A stretch of 64,000 nt of DNA from Geothermobacter hydrogeniphilus (lineage in GTDB: Bacteria; Desulfobacterota; Desulfuromonadia; Desulfuromonadales; Geothermobacteraceae): the NCBI RefSeq assembly GCF_002093115.1, contig NZ_NAAD01000012.1, positions 1-64,000 of the forward strand. Direction: 5' to 3'. The notes beneath the pieces are model-generated. The model did not search any database. It saw only the letters and a program-made list of their open reading frames with translations, and had not been told where the DNA came from. How positions within the stretch are numbered: position 1 is the stretch's first letter; each line of letters opens with the position of its first letter. The position numbers were made by a program, and so were the translations under genes. This document shows positions 50,249 through 59,610 of this stretch, in pieces.

Positions 50249-50788
50249 GTGACCAGCAAAAAGAAGACCATCAAGAACATCAAGATCGACGTCGACAAAT
50301 GCAACGGCTGCCGGGCCTGCGAGGTGATCTGCTCATCCTTCCACGCGATGCCGAAATACAGCAGCAACAACCCGGCCCGCTCACGCATCCGGGTGATCCA
50401 TGACCCGTTGCGGGACATCTACGTGCCGGTCTACGCCGGGGAATACGCCGTCGCCGAATGCGCCGGACGCGACAAGTACGTCATCGACGGCAAGGAATAC
50501 GACGAGTGCGCCTTCTGCCGCGCCGCCTGCCCCTCGCGGGAGGAGTTCAAGGAGCCCGACTCCGGCCTGCCGCTGAAGTGCGACATGTGCGAAGGGGAGG
50601 ACGAACCGCTGTGCGTCAAGTGGTGCCTGGTCGACGCCCTGACCTACGAGGAGCGGGAAGAAGAGGTCGTCGTCGAGGAAGAGGACACGCCGGATGAAAT
50701 CGAAATCGGCCTCGAGACCCTGATCAACAAACACGGCCTCGACAAGCTCCTCGACACGGTGGAACAGCTGGCGAAAGACAAAAGCTGA
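50249..50788 (+). CDS. bamC: Class II benzoyl-CoA reductase, Fe-S subunit BamC
   Basis: 179 aa from GTG at 50249 with GGGAGGG upstream. Ferredoxin-like with cysteines for about three [4Fe-4S] clusters: CNGCRACEVICSSF, CAFCRAACP, and CDMCEG...CVKWC. It passes electrons to the tungsten site of BamB (BamBC is the catalytic unit). An acidic C-terminal tail (EEREEEVVVEEEDTPDEIE) follows. Seventeen nt separate it from bamB. Confidence 0.95.
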   Translation: MTSKKKTIKNIKIDVDKCNGCRACEVICSSFHAMPKYSSNNPARSRIRVIHDPLRDIYVPVYAGEYAVAECAGRDKYVIDGKEYDECAFCRAACPSREEFKEPDSGLPLKCDMCEGEDEPLCVKWCLVDALTYEEREEEVVVEEEDTPDEIEIGLETLINKHGLDKLLDTVEQLAKDKS

Positions 50789-50796
50789 AAACCGGA

Positions 50797-50925
50797 TCTC
50801 GCGCGGAGACGCGGAGGCGCAGAGAAAACCAAAACGCCGGACCGGTCAAAACCTGAAGAAAATCTCTGACCTTCTCTGCGACTCTGCGTCTTGAGTGAGC
50901 AAAGCGAACGGGCGCGAGGCGACTT
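50797..50925. repeat. Intergenic inverted-arm repeat, CGCAGAG type
   Basis: CGCGGAGACGCGGAGGCGCA and AGAGAAAACC on the left, CTCTGCGACTCTGCGTC and a GTGAGCAAAGCGAACGGG tail on the right. Between bamC and bamD. Confidence 0.65.
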
Positions 50926-50940
50926 GGCATTATTGCCCGC

Positions 50941-52119
50941 ATGACCAACAAACAGACAGGTGACAGCGTGGAAACAGTAGCTCCCGAACAGGAAATCGTC
51001 GAGGTCATCAAGGAAAACGGCGGTGACTCATTCAAGTACTGCTATCAGTGCGGTCTGTGCGACGCGGTCTGCCCGTGGAACCGGGTGCGCGATTTCAGCA
51101 TGCGCAAGATCGTCCGCCAGGCGACCTTCGGCCTGACCGAGATCGACCAGGAGGAGATGTGGCGCTGCACCACCTGCGGCACCTGTCCGCAGCGCTGCCC
51201 GCGCGGCGTGAACCAGATCGAGGCCGGGGTCGCCCTGCGCAAGCTCGCTGCCGAATATGATGTCTACCCGGGCAATGTCGCCCCGGTGCAGACCGTCATC
51301 GCCAACCTCACATCCCAGGGCAATTCCCTCGGCGGCGATCGGGAACAGCGCGCCGAATGGGCCAAAGGGCTGCCGGTCAAGCCCTACGCCGAAGGGATGG
51401 AAATCCTCTATTTCACCGGCTGCTACCTGAGCTACGATCCGCGCATGCGCCAGGTGGCGACCGCCACCGCCGCCATCCTCAACAAGGCCGGGGTCGATTT
51501 CGGCATCCTCGGCGCGGCGGAGAACTGCTGCGGCGAAAGCATCCGCAAGACCGGCAACGAAGACCTGTTCAAGCGCCTGGCCAAGGACAACATCAAGGCC
51601 TTCATCGACCATGGCGTCAAGCGGGTACTGGTCTCCTCGCCCCACTGCTACCACACCTTCAGGAACGAATATCCCGAGTTCATGGTCAACTTCGAGGTGG
51701 TGTTCATCTCCGAGCTGATCGCCGAACTGATCAACGACGGGCGGCTCAAGCTCAACGGCGAGTACCCGAAAAAGATCACCTACCACGACCCCTGCTACCT
51801 CGGCCGCCACAACGGCGTCTATGACGCCCCGCGCGAGGTGCTGGGCAAGGTCCCCGGACTGGAGCTGAACGAGATGGCCGACTCCCGCGAAAACAGCCTC
51901 TGCTGCGGGGGCGGCGGCGGCCATATCTGGATGGAGACTCCCAAGGAGGACCGCTTCTCCGACCTGCGCGTCAGGCAGGCGGTCGAGGTCGGCGCCGAGG
52001 TACTGGTCACCTCCTGCCCCTACTGCATCACCAACTTTACCGACAGCAGCCTGGACCTGGATGAGAGCGAGGCCCTGGAGATCAGGGACCTCACCGAAAT
52101 CATTCAGGCGGTGCTCTGA
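50941..52119 (+). CDS. bamD: Class II benzoyl-CoA reductase subunit BamD (HdrC/HdrB-like)
   Basis: 392 aa. N-terminal 2[4Fe-4S] domain (CYQCGLCDAVCPWNRVRDF; CTTCGTCPQRCPRGV), followed by two CCG-type domains (AENCCGESIRKTG and LCCGGGGGHIWM) as in heterodisulfide reductase subunits. It probably links BamE to the BamBC units in electron bifurcation. The ATG lacks a clear ribosome site; a GTG at 50968 preceded by AGGTGA is an alternative start, nine codons shorter. Confidence 0.93.
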   Translation: MTNKQTGDSVETVAPEQEIVEVIKENGGDSFKYCYQCGLCDAVCPWNRVRDFSMRKIVRQATFGLTEIDQEEMWRCTTCGTCPQRCPRGVNQIEAGVALRKLAAEYDVYPGNVAPVQTVIANLTSQGNSLGGDREQRAEWAKGLPVKPYAEGMEILYFTGCYLSYDPRMRQVATATAAILNKAGVDFGILGAAENCCGESIRKTGNEDLFKRLAKDNIKAFIDHGVKRVLVSSPHCYHTFRNEYPEFMVNFEVVFISELIAELINDGRLKLNGEYPKKITYHDPCYLGRHNGVYDAPREVLGKVPGLELNEMADSRENSLCCGGGGGHIWMETPKEDRFSDLRVRQAVEVGAEVLVTSCPYCITNFTDSSLDLDESEALEIRDLTEIIQAVL

Positions 52120-52134
52120 GATAAAGGAAGAATC

Positions 52135-55100
52135 ATGGCAAACACTGCAGTCGAAAGACCGGCTTTGAATCATTCCGCGGACAGAAACCGGGGCGACGTG
52201 CTGATCGTCGGCGGCGGCATCAGCGGCATCCAGGCCTCCCTCGACCTCGCCGAATCGGGATTCCGGGTTTTCCTGGTCGACAAGTCACCGGCCCTCGGCG
52301 GCAAGATGTCGCAGCTGGACAAGACCTTCCCCACCAATGACTGCTCGATGTGCATCGAGTCGCCCAAGTTCATCGAATGCTCGCGCAATCCCAACATCGA
52401 GATCATGACCTACACCGAGGTCGACCGGGTCGACGGCGAGGCGGGCGATTTCCGGGTCACGCTGACCAAGAAACCGCGCTACATCGTCGAGGAGAAATGC
52501 ACCGGCTGCAACATCTGTGTCGATTACTGCCCGGTCGAAATCCCCGATCCCTTCAACCAGGGGTTGTCGAACAACAAGGCGGTGCACATCCACTTCTCCC
52601 AGGCGGTGCCGCTGGTCACCTACGTCGATCCCGAGACCTGCCTCTACCTCAAGGAAGACAAGTGCCAGATCTGCGTCGGCGCCTGCAAGACCAACGCCAT
52701 TGACCTGCACCAGCGGCCGGAACAGTTCGAGGTCGAAGTCGGGGCGATCCTGCTCTCACCCGGCTACGACACCTTCGATCCGAAACTGCGCAACGACTTC
52801 GGCTACGGGCAGATGGAGAACGTCGTCACCAGTCTCGATTTCGAGCGGCTGCTCTGCTCCACCGGCCCCTTCGAAGGCGAGGTGCTGCGACCGTCCGACC
52901 ATACTCACCCGAAGAAGATCGCCTGGATCCAGTGCGTCGGTTCGCGACAGGTGATCGAAGGCGGCAACAGCTACTGCTCGGCGGTCTGCTGCACCTACAC
53001 CCAGAAGCAGGTGATTCTCGCCAAGGACCATGACAGCGGGCTCGACGCCACCATCTTCCACAATGATATCCGCGCCTACGGCAAGGATTTCGAACGCTTC
53101 TACCAGCGCGCCGCGAAGCTCGACGACGTGCGCTTCATCCGCAGCTATGTCACGGTCGGCCGGGAGATCCCGGAGAGCAAGAACGTCACCATCCGCTACG
53201 CGACCTTCGACGGCGGGGTCAAGGAGGAGGAGTTCGACCTGGTGGTGCTTTCGGTCGGACTGAATCCCCCGGCCGATGCCGAGCGCCTGGCGCGGACCTT
53301 CGACATCGAACTGAACGAGCACGGCTTCTGCAAGACCGACCCGGCCAACCCGATCCTGACCAGCCGCAAGGGAGTGTTCGTCAGCGGCGCCTTCCAGGGC
53401 CCGATGGACATCCCCGAGGCGGTGGTCACCGCCAGCGGTGCCGATGCCCTCTGCGGCCGGCTACTCAGCTACCGCCGCGACAAACTGAGCCGCGAACGGG
53501 TCTACCCGCCGGAACGGGATGTCTCCGAGGAAGAACTGAAGATCGGGGTGGTGGTCTGTCACTGCGGCGCCAACATCGGCCGGGTGGTCGACATCCCGGC
53601 GGTAGTCGAGTACGCCTCGACCCTGAAGAACGTCTCCTGGGCGGGCGAAAACCTGTTCGCCTGCTCCACCGAGAACGCCAAGCAGATCTCCGACGCCATC
53701 GTCGAAAAGGGCCTCAACCGGGTGGTGCTGGCGGCGTGTACCCCGCGCACCCATGAGCCGCTGTTCCGCGACACCTGCCGCGAAGCCGGCCTCAACCAGT
53801 ACTTCTTCGAGTTCGCCAACATCCGCGAACACTGTTCCTGGGTTCACTCCAAGGAGAAGGAGAACGCCACCCAGAAAGCCAAGGACATCATCCGCATGTC
53901 GGTGGCGCGGGCCGCGCACCTGGAACCGCTGCAGGAGTTCGATCTGCCGGTCAACAAGGCGGCGCTGGTCATCGGCGGCGGCCTGGCCGGCATGACCAGC
54001 GCCCTGAACATGGCCGATCAGGGTTTCGAGGTCTACCTGGTGGAGAAGGACTCCGACCTCGGCGGCATGGCCCGCCGGCTCCACTACACCCTCGAAGGAA
54101 TGGATGTCCAGGCCCACCTGCAGCAGCTGATCCGCAAGGTCTACCGCAATCCGCTGATCCACGTCGCCACCGACGCCGAGATCCGCGAGGTCTCCGGCTA
54201 TATCGGCAACTTCGTCACCACCGTCGATCGCGGCGGGCGACTGCAGAAGATCGCCCACGGCATCGCCGTCGTCGCCACCGGGGCCGAACAGCATCGCCCC
54301 GACGAATACCTCTACGGCGAGAACGAACGGGTGCTGACCCAGCTGGAACTGGAAGGAGAGATCGTCACCGACAGCGAGCGGGTCGCCAACGCCTCCAGCC
54401 TGGTGATGATCCAGTGCGTCGGCTGTCGCGAAGAGGGCCGCAACTACTGCAGCCGGATCTGCTGCGGCCAGGCGGTCAAGAACGCCCTCAAGCTCAAGGA
54501 ACGCAACCCGGAGATGGATATCCACATCCTTTACCGCGACATGCGCACCTACGGCTTCAAGGAGGATTACTACCGCCAGGCCGCCGAGCGGGACATCAAG
54601 TTCATCCGCTTCGAGCCGGAACAGAAACCACAGGTCGAAGCGGTCGGCAGCGGACTGAAGATTACCGTCCCCGACCCGGTGCTGGGTCAGCAGCTGGAGC
54701 TGGAAGCCGACCTGCTGGCCCTGTCGGCAGCCGTGATCCCGGCCGAAAGCGGCCAGGAGCTGGGACGAATGTTCAAGGTTTCGATGAATCCCGACGGTTT
54801 CTTCCAGGAGGCCCATGTCAAGCTGCGACCGGTCGACTTCGCCGCCGACGGCGTCTTCCTCTGCGGCACCGCCCAGTACCCGAAGCATATCCACGAGACC
54901 ATCAACCAGGCCTACGGCGCGGCCGGCCGGGCAGTCGGCATCCTCTCGGGAGATACGGTCACCGCCTCGGGCGCGGTCTGCGACGTGGATGAATACGCCT
55001 GCATCTCCTGCGGCGCCTGCATCAGCGCCTGCAACTACGACGCGATCAGCTTCGTTGACACCCCGCAGGGACGCAAGGCCCGGGTCGAAGCGGTACTCTG

Positions 55101-55206
55101 CAAGGGCGACGGGCTCTGCAACGCCAAGTGCCCGACCGGGGCAATCTACCTGAAGCACTACACCGACGATGAAATCTTCGCCCAGATCGACGAGGCGATT
55201 TCGTGA
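52135..55206 (+). CDS. bamE: Class II benzoyl-CoA reductase subunit BamE (HdrA-like flavoprotein)
   Basis: 1023 aa, about 1.5 times a normal HdrA. Two FAD regions: LIVGGGISGIQASLDLAES (residues about 23-41) and LVIGGGLAGMTSALNMADQG (about 618-637). Fe-S motifs: NDCSMCIESPKFIECSRN, CTGCNICVDYCPVEIP, CQICVGACKTNAID, and C-terminal CISCGACISACNYDAIS with LCNAKCPTGAIY. It is the presumed flavin bifurcation subunit that couples low- and high-potential electron flow. Confidence 0.96.
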   Translation: MANTAVERPALNHSADRNRGDVLIVGGGISGIQASLDLAESGFRVFLVDKSPALGGKMSQLDKTFPTNDCSMCIESPKFIECSRNPNIEIMTYTEVDRVDGEAGDFRVTLTKKPRYIVEEKCTGCNICVDYCPVEIPDPFNQGLSNNKAVHIHFSQAVPLVTYVDPETCLYLKEDKCQICVGACKTNAIDLHQRPEQFEVEVGAILLSPGYDTFDPKLRNDFGYGQMENVVTSLDFERLLCSTGPFEGEVLRPSDHTHPKKIAWIQCVGSRQVIEGGNSYCSAVCCTYTQKQVILAKDHDSGLDATIFHNDIRAYGKDFERFYQRAAKLDDVRFIRSYVTVGREIPESKNVTIRYATFDGGVKEEEFDLVVLSVGLNPPADAERLARTFDIELNEHGFCKTDPANPILTSRKGVFVSGAFQGPMDIPEAVVTASGADALCGRLLSYRRDKLSRERVYPPERDVSEEELKIGVVVCHCGANIGRVVDIPAVVEYASTLKNVSWAGENLFACSTENAKQISDAIVEKGLNRVVLAACTPRTHEPLFRDTCREAGLNQYFFEFANIREHCSWVHSKEKENATQKAKDIIRMSVARAAHLEPLQEFDLPVNKAALVIGGGLAGMTSALNMADQGFEVYLVEKDSDLGGMARRLHYTLEGMDVQAHLQQLIRKVYRNPLIHVATDAEIREVSGYIGNFVTTVDRGGRLQKIAHGIAVVATGAEQHRPDEYLYGENERVLTQLELEGEIVTDSERVANASSLVMIQCVGCREEGRNYCSRICCGQAVKNALKLKERNPEMDIHILYRDMRTYGFKEDYYRQAAERDIKFIRFEPEQKPQVEAVGSGLKITVPDPVLGQQLELEADLLALSAAVIPAESGQELGRMFKVSMNPDGFFQEAHVKLRPVDFAADGVFLCGTAQYPKHIHETINQAYGAAGRAVGILSGDTVTASGAVCDVDEYACISCGACISACNYDAISFVDTPQGRKARVEAVLCKGDGLCNAKCPTGAIYLKHYTDDEIFAQIDEAIS

Positions 55207-55211
55207 ATAAC

Positions 55212-55440
55212 GGGTTCACCACAGAGACACAGAGGACACAGAGGCACGGAAAAAAGACAAAGGCAATGCGGACGCCAGAAGCGCCAAGAAAGGCAATTTT
55301 AAAAAGGCTTATTCAGTTTTAGCTTTTACCTTGATTCTCTTGGCGAACTTGGCGCCTTGGCAGCGAAAACAGATAAAAAGATAAAAGATTTTCTCGGTGT
55401 CCTCCGTGACTCGAGTGAGCAGAGCGAACGGGTGGTGACA
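55212..55440. repeat. Intergenic composite repeat, CACCAAG/CACAGAG types
   Basis: Left part CACAGAGACACAGAGGACAC and CAGAAGCGCCAAGAAAGG; right part CTTGGCGAACTTGGCGCCTT and CCGTGACTCGAGTGAGCAGA then GCGAACGGG. No gene lies in the bamE-bamF gap (408 bp). Confidence 0.6.
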
Positions 55441-55486
55441 AAGATTTTCACCATCATCCTCAAACGACTGACAAGGACTGAGTAAA

Positions 55487-55580
55487 AATGTGCAGATGCA
55501 AGGCGGCCGAAATCCCGAGGAATAAGGCGTACCGAGAGGTACGTCGTTGGCAGGGATGAGGCCAACGCCGCAGATGCGCG
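55487..55580. repeat. AAGGCGGCCGAAATCCC intergenic repeat
   Basis: GCAGATGCAAGGCGGCCGAA and ATCCCGAGGAATAAGGCG are followed by a hairpin CGTACC-GAGA-GGTACG. It resembles a dispersed repeat type seen in deltaproteobacterial genomes (recollection). It lies just before bamF. Confidence 0.5.
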
Positions 55581-55614
55581 TTTTTCCTCAGCCCCAATAA
55601 GAAAGGAGGAAACC

Positions 55615-56379
55615 ATGGCAGGATTTGAATACAAGCCCAGCGTCATCGGATTCTTGTGCACCTGGTGAGCGTACGGGGCTGCGGACCTGTCTGGAGTTTC
55701 CAGACAACAATATAGTACCGAAACCAAGATTATCCGGGTCATGTGTACCGGCCGGGTTGACATCTCCTTTGTCCTGCGCGCTTTTTCCAGGGGCGCGGAC
55801 GGGGTCTTCATCGGCGGCTGCTGGCCGGGCGAATGCCACTACGTGACCGAGGGCAATTATGATGCCCTGTTCAACATGCACCTCTGCCGCAAGCTGCTTC
55901 AGCGGATCGGCATCAACCCGCTGCGCCTGCGGCTGGAATGGATCGCCGCCTCGGAAGGGGCCCGCTACGCCGAGGTGATGAACGACTTCGGCAAGCAGCT
56001 CAAGGGCTTCGGCCCGCTCGGCAAGGGCGAGGGGATCGAACCCGAGACCCTGAAGCTGAAGCTGGAGGCCCTCAACAAGATGGTTCCCTACATCAAGCTG
56101 GTGGAGCGGGAACGGCTGCGAGCACGGTTTGCCACCGAAGAGGAGTACGCCGACTATTTCGCCAGCGAGGATTTTGCGCGGCTGTTCGACCAGCTGCTGG
56201 TCGACAAGCTGGCCATCAGCCAGCTGACCCTGCTGCTGCGGCAGAAGCCGCTCAGCAGCGCGGAGATCGCCCGGGCCCTGGACCTGGAGCCGGGTGACGT
56301 GTCGCGGCACCTCAAGGAGTCGACCACCCAGGGGCTGGTCCGCTTCGACGCCGAGCAGAAGTGCTTCGCGCTGGCGTGA
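55615..56379 (+). CDS. bamF: Selenocysteine-containing BamF (MvhD-like) subunit
   Basis: 254 aa when the in-frame TGA at 55666-55668 (codon 18) is read as selenocysteine. AAAGGAGG precedes the ATG. The first 42 codons include FLCTW-Sec-AYGAADLSG, matching the MvhD motif C-x-W-C-x-Y in which Sec replaces Cys, and then continue without a break into RVMCTGRVDISFVLRAF and GVFIGGCWPGECHY. A C-terminal winged-helix-like extension (SAEIARALDLEPGDVSRHLK) is seen. It would transfer electrons between the BamE flavin and BamGHI. A reading that stops at TGA or starts at 55741 would be wrong. BamF is described as a selenoprotein in Geobacter. Confidence 0.93.
55666..55705 (+). promoter_or_regulatory. Selenocysteine codon and SECIS-like hairpin of bamF
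   Basis: UGA at 55666-55668. Twenty nt later a 7-bp stem, GTCTGGA (55689-55695) with TCCAGAC (55699-55705), closes a GTT loop whose G (55696) lies 28 nt past the UGA. This is within the range of bacterial SECIS elements bound by SelB. Confidence 0.8.
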
Positions 56380-56382
56380 GGA

Positions 56383-56510
56383 ACCGGCCTAACGCAGAGG
56401 CGGAGAGGAAAACGAACCGGAGACGGAGAGATAAACAAGAAGGCGGAGCAAGAAATCAAAGCTGTTTCTCTGCGCCCCTCCGTCTCTGCACCCCAGCGTT
56501 GAAAAGGTTC
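56383..56510. repeat. Intergenic inverted-arm repeat, CGCAGAG type
   Basis: CGCAGAGGCGGAGAGGAAAA on the left, and TTTCTCTGCGCCCCTCCGTC and TCTGCACC on the right, can pair. It is between bamF and bamG. Confidence 0.6.
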
Positions 56511-56562
56511 TCAATACCTGTGGTGAACCTGAAAATCATTATTCGCAATGAAGAGGAACTCC

Positions 56563-57027
56563 ATGGATATCGCAACCGTCGATCAGATTATTGACAAGCA
56601 CCAGAGCGAGGCCGGATCGCTGATCCAGGTGCTGCTGGACATCCAGAGCCAGAACAACTGGCTGCCCAAAGAGGCACTGACTCGGGTCAGTGAGCGGCTC
56701 AAGGTGCCGATGAGCCGCATCCGGCACATCACCACCTTCTACAAGACCTTCAGCTTGGTGCCCAAGGGCCGCCACGAGGTTCACGTCTGCATGGGCACCG
56801 CCTGTCACGTGCGTGGCGCCGAGCGGGTGCTCGACACGGTCAAGGAAGTGACCGGAGTCGGTCCCGGCGAAACCGACCCCGAACTGAATTTCAGCGTCGA
56901 AACCGTCAACTGCCTCGGCTGTTGCGCCCTGGGCCCGGTGATGGTGGTCGATGGTGAATATCACGGCAACGTGGAAACCGCCGAAACCGCTGAAGTGCTG
57001 AAGCAATGCACCTGCAGCGGTGAGTGA
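56563..57027 (+). CDS. bamG: Class II benzoyl-CoA reductase subunit BamG (NuoE-like)
   Basis: 154 aa from the ATG at 56563, which has GAGGA before it (an ATG five codons upstream is less likely). NuoE-like thioredoxin-fold [2Fe-2S] protein: HVCMGTACHVRGAERVLD and NCLGCCALGPVMVVDG supply the four cysteines. With BamH and BamI it forms a NADH- or ferredoxin-linked diaphorase module. Confidence 0.95.
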   Translation: MDIATVDQIIDKHQSEAGSLIQVLLDIQSQNNWLPKEALTRVSERLKVPMSRIRHITTFYKTFSLVPKGRHEVHVCMGTACHVRGAERVLDTVKEVTGVGPGETDPELNFSVETVNCLGCCALGPVMVVDGEYHGNVETAETAEVLKQCTCSGE

Positions 57028-57036
57028 GGAAAGACT

Positions 57037-58947
57037 ATGCCAAGGATGAAATCAGCTGCCGAGCTGGAGGAATTCCGCCAGCAGATTCTCGCGCAAAGGG
57101 ATGCCGACCAGCCCTGCTTCACCCTCTGTTCCGGCAGTGCCTGCCATGCCACCGGCTGCGGTCCGGTGGCCGCGGCGGTCGAACAGGAACTGGAAAAACA
57201 GGGGTTGACCGACAAGGTTCGTTTCCGGCGCACCGGTTGTCACGGCTTCTGCGAACAGGGGCCGGTCGCCGTCATCTACCCGGAAGGGATCTGCTATCTC
57301 AAGGTCAAGCCGGAGGATGTCGCCGAAATCATCACCGAAACCATCGTCAACAAGAAGGTGATCGACCGACTGCTCTACGTCGACCCGAACACCGGCGAGA
57401 AGGCGACTCTGGAAAACGAGATCCCCTTCTACAAGAACCAGCAGCGCCTGATCCTCGGCCTGAACCTGGAAATCGATCCCCAGAGCCTGGAGGATTACCT
57501 CGCCGCCGGCGGCTACCAGGCGCTGGTCAAGGCGCTCTTCGAGATGACCCCGGAACAGGTGGTCGGCGAAGTGAAGGAAGCCGGACTGCGCGGCCGCGGC
57601 GGCGCCGGTTTCCCTTCCGGCGTCAAGTGGGATTTCGCCCGCAACGCGCCGGGCGAGCAGAAATACGTGATCGTCAACTGTGACGAGGGCGACCCGGGCG
57701 CCTACATGGACCGCTCGCTGATGGAGGGCAATCCCTACGCCGTCCTCGAAGGCTTGATGATCGGCGCCTACGCCATCGGCGCCAGTGAGGGCTATGTCTA
57801 TATCCGCCAGGAATACCCGCTGGCGGTGGAAAACCTCGAAGTCGCCATCGCCAGGGCGGAAGAACACGGCCTGCTCGGCCGGGACATCCTCGGTTCCGGT
57901 TTCGATTTCACCGTCAAGGTCCATCGCGGCGCCGGCGCCTTCATCTGCGGCGAAGAGACCTCGCTGCTCAAGTCCCTCGAAGGCATGCCGGGCGAACCGA
58001 ACGCCCGCCCTCCCTTCCCGGCGATCAAGGGCCTGTGGAACAAGCCGACCAATATCAACAATGTCGAAACCTGGTCCAACATCCCCCTAATCATCAACCG
58101 CGGCGCCGAATTCTTCAACGCCATCGGCACCGAGGGCAGCAAGGGCACCAAGATCTTCTCGCTGGTCGGCAAGGTCAACAACACCGGGCTGGTGGAAGTA
58201 CCGATGGGCGCCACCCTGCGCGACATCATCTTCAAGATCGGCGGCGGCATCCCCGGCGACAAGGCGTTCAAGGCGGTACAGACCGGCGGCCCCTCGGGCG
58301 GCTGCCTCCCGGCCGATCTGCTGGACACCCAGGTCGACTTCGACGAACTGACCCGGGCCGGCGCCATGATGGGCTCCGGCGGCATGATCGTCATGGACGA
58401 AGACACCTGCCTGGTCGATCTCGCCCGCTACTTCCTCGGCTTTCTCAGCGATGAATCCTGCGGCAAGTGCACCCCCTGCCGCGAGGGCATCCGCCAGATG
58501 CTGAAGATTCTCGCCAGGATCACCAACGGCCAGGGCAAAGAGGGTGACATCGAGCGGCTGCAGGACCTGGCCGAGACCACCCGCGGAGCCTCGCTCTGCG
58601 CCCTCGGCAAAACCGCCCCCAACCCGGTCCTCAGCACCCTGAAGCATTTCCGCGACGAGTACGAGGCCCACATCCATGACCAGCGCTGCCCGTCGCTCTC
58701 CTGCAAGCAGCTGATCGCCTTCCATATCGATCCGGAGAAGTGCCGGGCCTGCGGGGCCTGCCTGAGGAAATGCCCCGCCGAGGCCATCGACGGCGGCAAG
58801 AAGCGCATTCACGTCATCGATCAGGACAAATGCACCCGATGCGGCTCCTGCCTTGATGCCTGTCCCGCGGCCTTCGGCGCGGTCGGCAAGCTGTCCGGCG
58901 AACCCGTCCCCGCGCCTGTACCCGAAGAACAGCGAGCCATAGGATGA
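57037..58947 (+). CDS. bamH: Class II benzoyl-CoA reductase subunit BamH (NuoF-like)
   Basis: 636 aa. N-terminal [2Fe-2S] thioredoxin-like part (LCSGSACHATGCGP), then the NuoF core: FMN/NADH loop GRGGAGFPSGVKW (residues about 188-200) and CDEGDPGAYMDRS, the [4Fe-4S] motif ESCGKCTPCREG, and a C-terminal 2[4Fe-4S] ferredoxin (CRACGACLRKCPAEAI; CTRCGSCLDACPAAF). It would exchange electrons with NAD(H). It is 9 nt after bamG. Confidence 0.96.
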   Translation: MPRMKSAAELEEFRQQILAQRDADQPCFTLCSGSACHATGCGPVAAAVEQELEKQGLTDKVRFRRTGCHGFCEQGPVAVIYPEGICYLKVKPEDVAEIITETIVNKKVIDRLLYVDPNTGEKATLENEIPFYKNQQRLILGLNLEIDPQSLEDYLAAGGYQALVKALFEMTPEQVVGEVKEAGLRGRGGAGFPSGVKWDFARNAPGEQKYVIVNCDEGDPGAYMDRSLMEGNPYAVLEGLMIGAYAIGASEGYVYIRQEYPLAVENLEVAIARAEEHGLLGRDILGSGFDFTVKVHRGAGAFICGEETSLLKSLEGMPGEPNARPPFPAIKGLWNKPTNINNVETWSNIPLIINRGAEFFNAIGTEGSKGTKIFSLVGKVNNTGLVEVPMGATLRDIIFKIGGGIPGDKAFKAVQTGGPSGGCLPADLLDTQVDFDELTRAGAMMGSGGMIVMDEDTCLVDLARYFLGFLSDESCGKCTPCREGIRQMLKILARITNGQGKEGDIERLQDLAETTRGASLCALGKTAPNPVLSTLKHFRDEYEAHIHDQRCPSLSCKQLIAFHIDPEKCRACGACLRKCPAEAIDGGKKRIHVIDQDKCTRCGSCLDACPAAFGAVGKLSGEPVPAPVPEEQRAIG

Positions 58948-58953
58948 CCGACC

Positions 58954-59580
58954 ATGAGTGATATTATTCTACAGATCGACGGCAAAGAGGTTGCCGCCAA
59001 GCCCGGCATGACCGTTCTCGAGGCGGCCCAGAGCGCCGGGATCGCCATCCCCACCCTCTGCCACCACGAAAAGCTGGAACCCTACGGCGCCTGCCGGATC
59101 TGCACCGTGGAGGCCGATGCCGGCGGCCGAACCAGTTTCGTCGCCGCCTGCCTCTACCCGGCGGAGAAGGGCCTGGTGGTCAGGACCCGGACCGAGCAGG
59201 TGAACCGGATGCGCAAGGTGCTACTGGAGCAGATGCTGTCCCACGCTCCCGACTCGGAGGACCTGCTGGAACTGGCCGGGGAGTACGGCGCCGACCCCCA
59301 CCGCTTCGAAAAGGAGCCATCCTTCTGTATCCTCTGCGGGCTTTGTGTGCGATACTGCGCCGAGGTCAAGCAGAAGCACGCGGTCAGCTTTTTCGACCGG
59401 GGGGCGAAGCGGGAGATCAACTTCATCCCGGAGATCGCCGTCAAGGAATGCTGGGACTGCAAGGAATGCTTCCCCCTCTGCCCGACCTCGGCGCTGCAGG
59501 CCGCCTACGTGCTGACCGAATCGCTGCTGACCCCGCCGGAAGAACCGAGCAGTTGCGGAGGCTGCTCGAGCTGCGGATAA
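58954..59580 (+). CDS. bamI: Class II benzoyl-CoA reductase subunit BamI (NuoG N-terminal-like)
   Basis: 208 aa. Plant-type [2Fe-2S] domain (ILQIDGKEVAAKPGMTVLEA; YGACRICTVEADAGG; ACLYPA) and the following His-Cys and [4Fe-4S] motifs (CILCGLCVRYCAEV; CWDCKECFPLCPTSAL). A short C-terminal SSCGGCSSCG tail is unusual. It binds BamH. Six nt separate bamH and bamI, so they are coupled. Confidence 0.95.
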   Translation: MSDIILQIDGKEVAAKPGMTVLEAAQSAGIAIPTLCHHEKLEPYGACRICTVEADAGGRTSFVAACLYPAEKGLVVRTRTEQVNRMRKVLLEQMLSHAPDSEDLLELAGEYGADPHRFEKEPSFCILCGLCVRYCAEVKQKHAVSFFDRGAKREINFIPEIAVKECWDCKECFPLCPTSALQAAYVLTESLLTPPEEPSSCGGCSSCG

Positions 59581-59610
59581 CCGGGGGACGCGCACCGCAA
59601 CGGGTGACTG

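Noticed and set aside
55741-56379. Shorter BamF starting at the ATG at 55741
   Set aside because: It lacks the conserved first 42 residues and the redox motif, and has no ribosome site; the ATG at 55615 has AAAGGAGG.
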